This document shows positions 32,139 to 41,199 of a DNA stretch of 64,000 nt, one piece after another; position 1 is the first letter of the stretch; the number at the start of each line of letters is the position of its first letter. The position numbers and the translations under genes are program-made. The stretch comes from Glaciihabitans tibetensis (GTDB taxonomy: Bacteria > Actinomycetota > Actinomycetes > Actinomycetales > Microbacteriaceae), in NCBI RefSeq assembly GCF_003003265.1, contig NZ_PVTL01000005.1, positions 295,055-359,054 on the forward strand. The letters run 5' to 3'. The notes beneath the pieces were generated by a model, which searched no databases, was not told the DNA's origin, and saw nothing but the letters and a program-made list of their open reading frames with translations.

Positions 32139-32181
32139 CGGTGCCCACTCGGGGTCGCGGCCCACGTTGGCTCGCTCGTGC

Positions 32182-32616
32182 CTATTGCTCGATTACCCAG
32201 GTTCCTGCCGCGTTCTGGGTGAAATCGAATGGCTGGTCGAGCGCGGTGAGTTGCCAGATCTCTGAAGAACAGAGCTGGAGCTTGTCAAAACTGAGGCTGG
32301 GTGCCGTTACTACCGCGCCATCATCCACGAAAACGATCGTCTGGTAGTCGTCGGAGCGGAACGTGTCCGGCTCGTCCGGCCAGTCGAAGCCCAGTCGCTC
32401 GCTGACGCTGGGGTCGTAGGGGCACACCACCAGAAACCCGTCCCAGTGTGCATCGGCGACCATCCCGAACTCGACCGCAGCGCCCTCGCTCGACTCGATT
32501 GCGTCGACGAGTTGCTGTTCGAGCGCGCTTTCGGAGCAGCCCACCAGCGCCGCAGCGACCACCGCTCCGAGCAGGGCGGCGAGCAGGGCGGGACAAGCAA
32601 GCCGACGGATCTTCAT
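32182..32616 (-). CDS. Small secreted lipoprotein, function unknown
   Basis: 144 residues. The signal peptide has a basic start (MKIRR), a hydrophobic core and a clear lipobox ALVGC with C27 as lipidation site. The mature part is acidic, about 115 residues, with two cysteines (VVCPYD and LQLCSSE) that could form a disulfide. No family is recognised. It lies between the LCP gene and a divergent VOC gene; the spacing of 37 bp to the latter leaves very little room for the two promoters. Confidence 0.75.
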   Translation of the reverse strand: MKIRRLACPALLAALLGAVVAAALVGCSESALEQQLVDAIESSEGAAVEFGMVADAHWDGFLVVCPYDPSVSERLGFDWPDEPDTFRSDDYQTIVFVDDGAVVTAPSLSFDKLQLCSSEIWQLTALDQPFDFTQNAAGTWVIEQ

Positions 32617-32653
32617 GCTTCAGTTTCGCACCGCGCGCTCCTAGGGTGGCGGC

Positions 32654-33097
32654 ATGACAACTTCTTCGCCAGAGCCAGAGCCAGAGCCCATCGCGCGGCC
32701 TTCCGCCGTCCGGCAGCTGCGCATCGTTGTGGAGGCCGAGGACTATGACGCCGCGGTCGCCTTCTACCGGGATGCCCTCGGCTTGAGCGAGCAGGCCGCG
32801 TTCGCAGGGGAGGGTGACGCGAAGGTCATGATCCTCAACGCGGGCCTTGCGACCCTGGAGATCGCAAACCCCGCACAGGTGCGCATGATTGACCGGGTGG
32901 AGGCCGACGGGCGTCCGAGTGCGAAGATTCGAATTGCCTTCGAGGTGGATGACTCGGAGCAAGTCACGGATGACCTCGTCAACGCGGGCGCGACCCTCAT
33001 CGCGAGCCCGCGTGAGACACCGTGGCGGTCACTGAACTCCCGGCTCACCGCGCCCGCCGGGCTGCAGGTCACGGTCTTCCAGGAGCTCGACGGGTGA
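32654..33097 (+). CDS. VOC (glyoxalase/bleomycin-resistance fold) protein
   Basis: 147 residues. Two beta-alpha-beta-beta-beta modules are seen: LRIVVEAEDYDAAVAFYRDAL ... ATLEIANP and KIRIAFEVDDSEQVTDDLVNAG ... GLQVTVFQEL. The first metal position (usually His or Gln early in strand 1) is not evident, so enzyme activity is uncertain, and the substrate cannot be assigned. The gene is single and its 3' end faces a repeat-filled gap before purQ. Confidence 0.85.
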   Translation: MTTSSPEPEPEPIARPSAVRQLRIVVEAEDYDAAVAFYRDALGLSEQAAFAGEGDAKVMILNAGLATLEIANPAQVRMIDRVEADGRPSAKIRIAFEVDDSEQVTDDLVNAGATLIASPRETPWRSLNSRLTAPAGLQVTVFQELDG

Positions 33098-33141
33098 GCC
33101 GTATTTCTCGACGGTGAGCTCGATTTACCAAGGTATGTCGG

Positions 33142-33382
33142 CGACCGGTCAGGTGCCGACGCGCCACCCTTCGGCGAGCGGACAGTTGTCGACGCAGCGC
33201 CGCTGCGACGCAGCGACGCTGCCGAGCGGTCAGTCGTCGATGGTGCTGCTTTGTCGACCGGTCAGCTGTCGACTGTACCCAGCGCCGAGCGGGCCGTCCC
33301 GTCGCTTTTCGTTCGGAAATCGATCGATTGTTGTCCGGTGGGCGCCGGGAATCAGAGCTTCAGGTCGACAACTGCCCGCTCG
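33142..33382. repeat. 31-bp array, family 1 (locus B)
   Basis: Cores CGACCGGTCAG, CGAGCGGACAGTTGTCGAC, CGAGCGGTCAGTCGTCGA, CGACCGGTCAGCTGTCGAC and CGAGCGGGCC start at 33142, 33175, 33223, 33255 and 33286; most steps are 31-33 bp and one is 48. A further unit is inverted at 33363-33382 (GTCGACAACTGCCCGCTCGG). The whole gap 33098-33601 between the convergent VOC and purQ genes holds this array and the next; I see no gene in it. Confidence 0.8.
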
Positions 33383-33421
33383 GTTAGCGCACGCAGCAAC
33401 CCCCATCAGCCGGGGCCTACG

Positions 33422-33583
33422 AACCAGCCGAGGCCCACTAACCAGCTCGGTCCTAAGAACCAGCAGGGGCCTACGAACCAGCTCGGTCCTAAGAACCAGC
33501 TCGGTCTTACGAACCAGCTCGGTCCTAAGAACCAGCTCGGTCTTACGAACCGGCCGTGCGCCACGAACCAGCTGTGCGACGAA
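33422..33583. repeat. 18-bp minisatellite downstream of purQ
   Basis: Nine units start with AACCAG (one AACCGG) at 33422, 33440, 33458 and so on to 33566, an exact 18-bp period. The best conserved units read AACCAGCTCGGTCCTAAG and AACCAGCTCGGTCTTACG, partly alternating. It ends 18 bp before the purQ stop codon, so it would lie in the 3' end of the purQ transcript. Confidence 0.9.
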
Positions 33584-33601
33584 CGTCCGGACTCAGCGCG
33601 T

Positions 33602-34296
<695 letters not shown>

Positions 34297-34297
<1 letters not shown>

Positions 34298-34569
34298 TAG
34301 CGGAGGTCCTCGTCGGCGCTGACTCCGTCGACGGTGATTTCGACAACGTCTTCGATCACCGAGTTGGAAAACATATCGACCGCGAGCTCACGGATCTCGG
34401 CGAGGGTGGCGTCATCGACGGGCCCGTCTACGGTCACTTCGAATCGCTTGCCGATGCGCACACCGGTGAACTGGGTCTTGCCGAGGCGTGCGAGCGAGGC
34501 GGCGACAGCCTTGCCCTGGGGGTCGAGCAACTCAGCCTTAGGCATGACCTCGACAACAATTGTGGGCAC
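34297..34569 (-). CDS. purS: Phosphoribosylformylglycinamidine synthase subunit PurS
   Basis: 90 residues from a GTG at 34569, giving [20 protein letters not shown], the family N-terminus; CTGGAG lies eight bases upstream. PurS dimers bridge PurL and PurQ in the FGAM synthase complex. Other marks are [15 protein letters not shown] and the helix [20 protein letters not shown]. It leads the purS-purQ operon and diverges from the response regulator gene; the 188-bp gap includes a TAGAAT -10-like hexamer (34725-34730) for the rightward unit. Confidence 0.95.
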
Positions 34570-34757
34570 CAAATACTCCAGAGAGTTTGTCTGTGGGCAG
34601 GACACCCCATTCTAGCCGAGCGCGCTCGCGGAGGGGCTGCGGAGCCGACGGACGGGCCGACGGACGGGCTGACGGATTCGCCGTCGGGTGCCGGGCGGGC
34701 GGTATGTTCTCCGACCTTGCACGGTAGAATTTGGACCTGCCGTTTGAGGGGACAGCG

Positions 34758-35840
34758 ATGACGGAGAAGGCCTATCGGGTTCTGGTCGTAGACGACGACG
34801 AAGACCTGGCGCAGTACGCACGCACCATTCTGGAGCGTCGCGCCGGGTGCGTGGTGAGGTCGGTGGGCGATGCCCAATCAGCGATCGAAGCGGCCAAGGA
34901 CTTCCGGCCCGACGTCGTCGTCACCGACATTGAGATGCCAGGGATGACCGGACTCGAGCTGGTCGCGGCGATCCGCGACACCTTCCCCACGCTGCCGTTC
35001 ATCGTGATGACCGGCCATGTGTCGGCCGAGTACGCGATCCGCGCGTTGCGGGGCCAAGCCGACGAGTTCTTCACTAAGCCGGTGGTCTCCGCGGAGTTGG
35101 TTGCGGCCGTCAACCGGTTGGCGGCGCAGTGGCGGTTGCGTACGGAGGAGGCCGAGGAGGCCGAGCGCGCCGCCGAGGTGCAGCGACGATTGCTCCCGCA
35201 GCGAGCGGTCGACCTCGAAGGGTACGACCTCGCCGGAGGTTCCGCGTCATCCCGTGTAGTCGGGGGAGACTTCTTCGACTGGTATGCCGTCGACGATGGA
35301 ATGGTCATCACACTCGCCGACGTGATGGGTAAGGGTGTGGGGGCCGCCATCATCGCGGCCACCGTGCGCGCTGTGTTGCGCGCGGGCGCTCGAGAGAACG
35401 ACCTCGGCGCGGTTCTCGGGACGGCCGCGGAGGTGCTGGCGATGGACCTTGAGCATGCCGGATCCTTTGTCACGCTGTTCCACTGCAGGCTGGTGACCGC
35501 GAACGGCCAGCTGCGCTACGCGGATGCGGGCCACGGGCTGTCCCTGGTCGCGCGCGCGGACGGCAGCGTCAAGCGGTTGTCGACCTCGAGCTTTCCGCTC
35601 GGAACCGGACTGGATGATTCGTGGCGCGAGCACAGTCTCACGCTCGAGTCCGGTGACACCCTCGTTTCGATGAGCGACGGGGTGCTCGACCTGTGGGACG
35701 GCAGCCTCGCCGGCCTCGACGAGGTGGAAAAGATGGCCAGGGCGGCCTCGTGTTCGCAGGACATCGTGGATGAACTCCTCGCGCTGGCTTCCGTGGGTGC
35801 ACCGGATGACGTCACCGTTGTTGCTCTTCGCCGCACCTGA
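34758..35840 (+). CDS. Response regulator fused to a PP2C-type phosphatase (RsbU/RssB-like)
   Basis: 360 residues from ATG 34758 (GAGGGGA seven bases upstream). The receiver domain (6-122) has the acidic pocket D12-D14, phospho-acceptor D57 (VVTDIEMPGMTG) and K107 (FFTKPV). A coiled-coil linker (about 127-145) leads to a SpoIIE/PP2C phosphatase domain (150-360) with metal aspartates in VVGGDFFDWY (D171, D174), LADVMGKGVGAA (D188) and SDGVLD, and a final GAPDDVTVVAL. Such proteins dephosphorylate an STAS anti-sigma antagonist when the receiver is activated. An STAS protein and an RsbW-like kinase lie 4.6 kb downstream, so this is probably the phosphatase of that partner-switch. No histidine kinase gene is adjacent. 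Confidence 0.92.
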   Translation: MTEKAYRVLVVDDDEDLAQYARTILERRAGCVVRSVGDAQSAIEAAKDFRPDVVVTDIEMPGMTGLELVAAIRDTFPTLPFIVMTGHVSAEYAIRALRGQADEFFTKPVVSAELVAAVNRLAAQWRLRTEEAEEAERAAEVQRRLLPQRAVDLEGYDLAGGSASSRVVGGDFFDWYAVDDGMVITLADVMGKGVGAAIIAATVRAVLRAGARENDLGAVLGTAAEVLAMDLEHAGSFVTLFHCRLVTANGQLRYADAGHGLSLVARADGSVKRLSTSSFPLGTGLDDSWREHSLTLESGDTLVSMSDGVLDLWDGSLAGLDEVEKMARAASCSQDIVDELLALASVGAPDDVTVVALRRT

Positions 35841-35938
35841 TTCTGAGCCCACTTCACCATGTGTCGCTTTGTGCACATTGTGGATAGCATTTAGTCCTCT
35901 GGTGCCCCCATTTCGGGTGACCGGACGGGGGAGGGCAC

Positions 35939-38434
35939 GTGGCGTTACGAGTGCGTGGGGAACGGCCGACCGTTCGCGTCCTCCGCGGCCGCGCGACGGT
36001 CGGCGTTGTCATACTTTTCACCGCTCTGCTTGCCTTGCTTCCGCTCGACCTCGCGAGCGCTGCGACTGGTGATGACGCGGACGTCTTCAGCCCCGAGTCC
36101 GGCGCCTACTTCGGGTCAACGCTCGACTGGAGCAGTGACGGCGCTGCCGACCAGGCCCAGCGACTGGGTGGCCCGAGCGCGGTCTATGCGCACGACGCGT
36201 TCCTGCCGCTGAGCGACGGCAGCATCTCCTACCTCTCCGGGTTTGCCACTCAGACTGCCGAGCAGGGGTCACTTCCCGCCATTTCCCTGGCCCCGGGGGT
36301 GGACCTTTCCGCGATCGATGACAACTTTGCCGACGAGGTCGCTTCCGACATCGCGACGGTGCTCGGCGACCCCGCCGATCCGGTCTACGTGTCGTTCGCC
36401 CCCGATATGAACTCGACCTGGCAGCCGTGGGGGCAGCAGCCCAGCGCCTACCGTGCCGCGTTCACGACGCTCGCGGACGCCATCCACCGGGAGCTTCCCG
36501 GGGCGATGATGGTGTGGTCGCCAACCTGGGGCGGCGGGTACCCATTCGCCGCCGCGAGTGCTGCAACCGGCGCCCGGCAGGAGCTCGACACCAACTTGGA
36601 CGGCACGGTCGACGGCGGCGACGATCCGTATAGCCCCTACTATCCCGGCGATGCCGCCGTGGACTGGGTGGGTTTGTCGCTCTACCACGATGACAGCGAC
36701 GGCGGCACGGCGGTGAACACGGTCCCGGCGCCCGGAGAATTGGCAGACCGGCTCGGCCCGATCGCGGGCACGGCGGGGACCGATCCCGCCGCGCAGTTCT
36801 ACGCGCGCTACGCCGAGGGCGCGAACAAACCGATGATGCTCCGGACCGCCGCGCTCTACAGTCCAGCCGGCGGAGGACCCAGCGAGCTGGCCATCAAACG
36901 GGCCTGGTGGCAACAGGTCTTTGCTGCGGTCGGCGATGACCAATACGACCAGATCGACGTTGTGCTGTGGCAGGATTCGACCGCAACCCGGGGGGCGGTG
37001 GGCGAGTCCTTCATTGATTGGAGTGTGACCCTCAACTCGGTGACGCGGCCCGACTTCGTGAGCGATCTGACCGCCAGCGAGCTGCGTCTTGGGCCGGTCG
37101 TCGAGGCCGCCGCCGCTACAGGGGGCAGTACCGGCACAACCATCACCGGTCCCTGGGCTTGGCTCGTGGCGGCAGCGGTGGTACTCGCGGCCCTCGCTCT
37201 CACGCTGCGGGCTCGCTATTCGCGCAACCGGTTCCGCTGGGCCTACAGCGGACCCGGCAACCGCGACCTGCGCATCGACATGCTCCGGGGAATCGCAATC
37301 GTCTTTGTGATGGTGAACCACATCGGCCTCACCTCGATCTTCCAGAACGGCACCCAGGAGGCGATTGGGGTGGTCTCCGGCGCGGAACTCTTCGTTTTGT
37401 TCTCGGGCGCCGTAATCGGAATGGTCTACCGGCCCAAGGTTGTGGCCGGCGGAATCGGGGAGGTGGTGATTCGCTCGACGCGTCGCGCCTGGAAGTTGTA
37501 CTACACCGCCGTCACCGTGGTGCTCATCGTCTTCGCCGCCAGCCGGCTGCCGTTCATCGACGCGGGCCGGGTCACCACGTTCACGGATCAGGGCTCGGGA
37601 GCTGCGGGAAGCTCCGCGTCCGGCCGGGTCTACAACCTCTACACCAACGCAGAACAGCTTCTCGGTTACCCGGTGAACCCCCAGATCGTCGTCGATGTGC
37701 TGTCGCTGAGGCTTGGCCCGTGGCAGTTCAACGTGATGGGTTTGTACGTGGTGCTGTTGCTGCTGTCTCCGCTCGTGTTGTGGGCGTTGTCCCGAGGGTG
37801 GTGGATGCCGGTGCTCGCGGTCAGCGGAAGCCTGTACGTTCTGGATGCCCTCACCCGGTTCCGGCTGCTCCCCTCCCAGTTTGAGGATTCTTTTCCGCTG
37901 CTGAGCTGGCAGCTGCTGTTCGTCCTCGGGATGGTGGGAGGGTACTTCCGGAGAGAGCTGGTGCGGTGGTTCCGCTCCCGCGCGGGTGCCGTGGTGCTGA
38001 CCTCGGCCGTGCTTGTCGCGGTGGCCCTGATGCTGTTTTCCTGGAGCAACCCCTACCTGTCGTCGCCGCAGGACGTGCGGTTGTCGCTGATCTCCGACAA
38101 CGCCTACCGGGGCATCTACGCCGCGTTCTTCGAGCGCACGTATGTCGAGCCGGGCAGGCTGCTGAACGTCGTGCTCGTCGTCGTCGCCGGCTATGCGTTG
38201 CTCAGCGCGTACTGGAAACCCATCGCTGCGGCCACCGCCTGGTTCTTCGTTCCGCTCGGGCAGGCCACGCTCTACGTCTTCATCATGCACATCTTTTTCG
38301 CGCTCATCGTCTCGAACGTTCCGGCGTTGCGGGAGGGCAGCGTGTGGCTGAACTCGATCGCCTACCTGGTGTTGCTCGCGGTGATGTGGGTCATGGTGAA
38401 AACGAAGTTCCTGTTCAGGATCGTGCCGCGATGA
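35939..38434 (+). CDS. GH26-like external domain fused to an OpgC-type membrane acyltransferase
   Basis: 831 residues from GTG 35939 (GGGGGAGGGC upstream). A signal-anchor (about 20-42) precedes an external domain (45-385) resembling GH26 mannanases: VSFAPDMNSTWQPWG matches the F-x-H-E-M-N-x3-Y-P-W-G region, but Asp156 stands where the acid/base Glu should be. The nucleophile region reads KPMMLRTAALYS without Glu, so it probably binds rather than cuts glycans. A helix (406-424) leads into the OpgC domain (NRDLRIDMLRGIAIVFVMVN, about ten helices to residue 830), which transfers acyl groups onto polysaccharides. The gene overlaps the glycosyltransferase gene (ATGA), so it probably modifies that enzyme's product. 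Confidence 0.83.
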   Translation: MALRVRGERPTVRVLRGRATVGVVILFTALLALLPLDLASAATGDDADVFSPESGAYFGSTLDWSSDGAADQAQRLGGPSAVYAHDAFLPLSDGSISYLSGFATQTAEQGSLPAISLAPGVDLSAIDDNFADEVASDIATVLGDPADPVYVSFAPDMNSTWQPWGQQPSAYRAAFTTLADAIHRELPGAMMVWSPTWGGGYPFAAASAATGARQELDTNLDGTVDGGDDPYSPYYPGDAAVDWVGLSLYHDDSDGGTAVNTVPAPGELADRLGPIAGTAGTDPAAQFYARYAEGANKPMMLRTAALYSPAGGGPSELAIKRAWWQQVFAAVGDDQYDQIDVVLWQDSTATRGAVGESFIDWSVTLNSVTRPDFVSDLTASELRLGPVVEAAAATGGSTGTTITGPWAWLVAAAVVLAALALTLRARYSRNRFRWAYSGPGNRDLRIDMLRGIAIVFVMVNHIGLTSIFQNGTQEAIGVVSGAELFVLFSGAVIGMVYRPKVVAGGIGEVVIRSTRRAWKLYYTAVTVVLIVFAASRLPFIDAGRVTTFTDQGSGAAGSSASGRVYNLYTNAEQLLGYPVNPQIVVDVLSLRLGPWQFNVMGLYVVLLLLSPLVLWALSRGWWMPVLAVSGSLYVLDALTRFRLLPSQFEDSFPLLSWQLLFVLGMVGGYFRRELVRWFRSRAGAVVLTSAVLVAVALMLFSWSNPYLSSPQDVRLSLISDNAYRGIYAAFFERTYVEPGRLLNVVLVVVAGYALLSAYWKPIAAATAWFFVPLGQATLYVFIMHIFFALIVSNVPALREGSVWLNSIAYLVLLAVMWVMVKTKFLFRIVPR

Positions 38435-40443
38435 CGAAGCACCGTGCAAGTAACCCGCCCCCCTCTCGACCTTGGTTAGGAATGCGCGTTATGACCAGAA
38501 TGTTCCTGCTGAGGGTCGTCGTGTTGTTGACGCTGCTGCTCGGAGTGAACTATGTGGCCTGGCGGTGGGTCTTTTCGCTGAACTGGGACGCGTGGTGGAT
38601 CGCCGTGCCGCTCGTGGCAGCAGAGACCTACAGCCTGATCGATGTCTGCCTGTTCGGCATGACGATGTGGCACGCCCGCACACGACCGCTGCCGCCTCCA
38701 CCGCCCGAGGGCGCGACCGTCGACGTGTTCATCACCACCTACAACGAGCCCATCGACCTGGTGATGACCACCGCGCTCGCGGCCCAGCGCATCACCCACC
38801 CGCACACCACCTGGATACTCGACGACGGCGCACGGGCCGAGATGCGCGACGCCGCAGCCGCCGCGGGGCTGAGCTATCTCACCCGCGGCGAAGAATGGGA
38901 CGATCGCCCTCGCCACGCCAAAGCGGGCAACATCAACAACGCCCTCATGGCGACAACGGGTGAATACCTGCTCATCCTCGACGCCGACCAGATCCCGCGG
39001 CCGACCATCCTCGACAACACCCTCGGCTACTTCACCGACGACCGGGTCGCGCTCGTACAGACCCCGCAGGTGTTCAGTAACGTCGCCACCGGCGACCCGC
39101 TCGGCAGCCAGGCGCCGCTGTTCTACGGTCCGATCCAGCAGGGTAAGGACGGCTGGAACGCAGCGTTCTTCTGCGGATCCAACGCGCTGCTGCGACGCGA
39201 CGCCCTCATGCAGCTGGGCATCGTCGGGTACGTGCGGGAACTCGACCAGTCGATCGGTTCTGCACTGCGCAATGCTGCCCGGGCCGTGCAGAAGTCGCGC
39301 CGACATCCCGCCGCCCGAAATCCGGCGGTGCTCGCCGCGCTCGACGCCGTCGCCCTTGCCATCGCGGAGGCCCGGGAGCAACTTCGGGACCGGGCGCCGT
39401 TTGCCGAGGTGACCTACGAACTGCATCGCAGGGTCGACGAGGCGACCATGTCGATCGTTGCGGTCGACCTGGCGTCGATGGAGGAGGACCTGCGGGAGAT
39501 TCGCGCGCTGGCCGCGGGGAGCGCCCTCGGCACCTCAATGGCCGAGCACCTCGCCGAGGTGAACTCGACCGTTGCCGTGCTCGCCACGCGGGACCTCTCT
39601 CCGCTCAACGCGCTCGAGGCGGTGCAGGCGGCCTTGCGCGCCATCGCGATCGATCGCCCGGACGAGGCCCAGCCGGTGATGCCCCTCGCCACCATCTCGG
39701 TGACGGAGGACATGGCGACCTCGATGCGCCTGCACGCGCTCGGTTGGAAGAGCGTCTACCACCATGAGCTGCTCGCCGACGGGCTCGCCCCAGAAGACGT
39801 GGGCACCATGTTGATTCAGCGGCTGCGGTGGGCGCAGGGCACGATGCAGGTGCTGCTGCGCGAAAACCCCCTCACCCAGTGGAAGATGGCGCTGCCGCAG
39901 CGGTTGATGTACTTCGCCACGATGTGGAGCTACTTCGCGGGCTACGCCGCGGTCGTTTACTTTGCCGCGCCGATCGTGTTCCTGATTCTTGGCATCCTGC
40001 CGGTGGACACGAACACCTTCGACTTCTTCGTCCGCTTCATCCCGTTCTTCGTCGTCAACCAGCTGCTTTTCCTGATAGCCGGGCGCGGGGTGCCCACCTG
40101 GCGGGGGCAGCAGTACAGCCTTGCCCTGTTCCCCGTGTGGATCAATGCGTGCACCACGGCCTTCCAGAACGTCGTTCTCGGCACCCCGCTCGGCTTCGCG
40201 GTCACTCCGAAAACCCGGCAGGCGACCGGGGCGCAGTGGGGGCTGATCAAGGCCCAGCTGGTCGTGATGGGGCTCCTGGTGATCGCGATCATCGTCGGAG
40301 TGCTGCGGATGGTGTTCAACGACGCCGAGCCAATCGGCACGAGCGTCAATATCGCCTGGGCCATCTACGACCTCGTTGTGCTGAGCGTTCTGCTCAAGGC
40401 AGCGACCTATCAGGGTTTCGAACCGAAGGAGAATCTAAGCTGA
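38431..40443 (+). CDS. BcsA-like family 2 glycosyltransferase with large helical insertion
   Basis: 670 residues. Two N-terminal helices (about 24-45, 55-78) precede the GT2 domain: DVFITTYNEP (98-107), DDG (131-133), DAD (184-186), TED (425-427) and QRLRW (463-467), the D, DxD, TED, QxxRW set of processive cellulose- or hyaluronan-type synthases. About five C-terminal helices form the channel. Between the substrate loop (FCGSNALLRRDAL, to 259) and TED lies an extra segment of about 160 residues, mostly charged helices (for example AEAREQLRDRAPFAEVTYEL), not part of standard BcsA. There is no C-terminal PilZ domain, so control is probably not by c-di-GMP but may run through the flanking STAS/RsbW pair. 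It overlaps genes on both sides. Confidence 0.9.
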   Translation: MTKHRASNPPPSRPWLGMRVMTRMFLLRVVVLLTLLLGVNYVAWRWVFSLNWDAWWIAVPLVAAETYSLIDVCLFGMTMWHARTRPLPPPPPEGATVDVFITTYNEPIDLVMTTALAAQRITHPHTTWILDDGARAEMRDAAAAAGLSYLTRGEEWDDRPRHAKAGNINNALMATTGEYLLILDADQIPRPTILDNTLGYFTDDRVALVQTPQVFSNVATGDPLGSQAPLFYGPIQQGKDGWNAAFFCGSNALLRRDALMQLGIVGYVRELDQSIGSALRNAARAVQKSRRHPAARNPAVLAALDAVALAIAEAREQLRDRAPFAEVTYELHRRVDEATMSIVAVDLASMEEDLREIRALAAGSALGTSMAEHLAEVNSTVAVLATRDLSPLNALEAVQAALRAIAIDRPDEAQPVMPLATISVTEDMATSMRLHALGWKSVYHHELLADGLAPEDVGTMLIQRLRWAQGTMQVLLRENPLTQWKMALPQRLMYFATMWSYFAGYAAVVYFAAPIVFLILGILPVDTNTFDFFVRFIPFFVVNQLLFLIAGRGVPTWRGQQYSLALFPVWINACTTAFQNVVLGTPLGFAVTPKTRQATGAQWGLIKAQLVVMGLLVIAIIVGVLRMVFNDAEPIGTSVNIAWAIYDLVVLSVLLKAATYQGFEPKENLS

Positions 40444-40775
40444 TGGAATTTCACACTGAGCTGCTGCCGGAGGGCATCGTGGCGATCGCGGGGGAGGGCA
40501 GGCTGAACATGGTCTCGGCCCCCGAGCTGCGTGCCGTCGTGGAAAAGGAGATCGGCGCGGGCCACACCCGCGTGGTCGTTGACCTCAGCGAAATCGAGTT
40601 CATCGACTCGTCCGGCCTCGGGGCTCTCGTCGGCTGCCTGAAGGGCGCGCGCCAGGCCGGCGGCGACCTCCGCATCGCCGGCCCCAACAAACAGGTGACG
40701 ATGGTGCTGCAGCTGTCCAACCTCGATCGGGTGCTCAAGTCCTACGGCACCGCTGGGGACGCCTATCGTGAGTGA
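40443..40775 (+). CDS. STAS-domain anti-sigma factor antagonist (RsbV-like)
   Basis: 110 residues. The whole protein is one STAS domain; the phospho-acceptor serine is S56 or S57 in FIDSSGLGALVG. The block VVVDLSEIEFIDSSGLG is typical of RsbV/SpoIIAA. The start overlaps the glycosyltransferase stop by one base (TGATG), and the end overlaps the RsbW-like gene by eight. In partner-switching the unphosphorylated form captures the kinase and frees its target. Here the target may be a sigma factor elsewhere or the synthase itself. Confidence 0.94.
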   Translation: MEFHTELLPEGIVAIAGEGRLNMVSAPELRAVVEKEIGAGHTRVVVDLSEIEFIDSSGLGALVGCLKGARQAGGDLRIAGPNKQVTMVLQLSNLDRVLKSYGTAGDAYRE

Positions 40776-41178
40776 ACCCGCGCAAACTCTCGTCCTCCGG
40801 TCCCCGCGCGACAACGTGGACCTCGTCCACGGCTTTCTGGAGAGATTGTGGGTCGCTCACGCCGATATCGGCGAGCTCGACCGCATGGCCTTCGAGACCG
40901 CGTTGATTGAGCTGGTCTCCAACGTGATCGAGCACGCCGACACTGGTCACGGCGTCACCTGCGTGATCGGCGTGACGGTGAGCGCCACGACGCTGGTCGC
41001 GAACCTCAGCGACACCGCGGATGCCGGCGAGATCCAGGTCGTCGGACGCCTGATGCCGTCCGTGGCCGCGGAATCGGGGCGCGGAATCGCGCTCGTCCAG
41101 ATGCTCGTCGACGACCTCCAGTACGAACGCGTCGGCGAAAAGAACCTCTGGAGCATGAGCCGGAACCGGGTCGAGTAG
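40768..41178 (+). CDS. RsbW-like serine kinase / anti-sigma factor
   Basis: 136 residues from GTG 40768. GHKL ATPase fold: N box ETALIELVSNVIEHA (43-57), G2-like box ESGRGIALVQMLVDD. The D-x-G segment is altered (LSDTADAGE). Proteins of this class phosphorylate their STAS partner and hold a sigma factor or other target when free. It is the last gene of the polysaccharide operon. No sigma factor gene is adjacent; the only sigma gene in the window is at 30 kb and of ECF type, which RsbW-type proteins do not usually bind. Confidence 0.9.
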   Translation: MSEPAQTLVLRSPRDNVDLVHGFLERLWVAHADIGELDRMAFETALIELVSNVIEHADTGHGVTCVIGVTVSATTLVANLSDTADAGEIQVVGRLMPSVAAESGRGIALVQMLVDDLQYERVGEKNLWSMSRNRVE

Positions 41179-41199
41179 GCGCCGCGCCGTCGTCCCGGC

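Noticed and set aside
36269..38449. 726-codon minus-strand open frame
   Set aside because: Mirrors the GH26-like/OpgC gene; composition is that of an antisense shadow.
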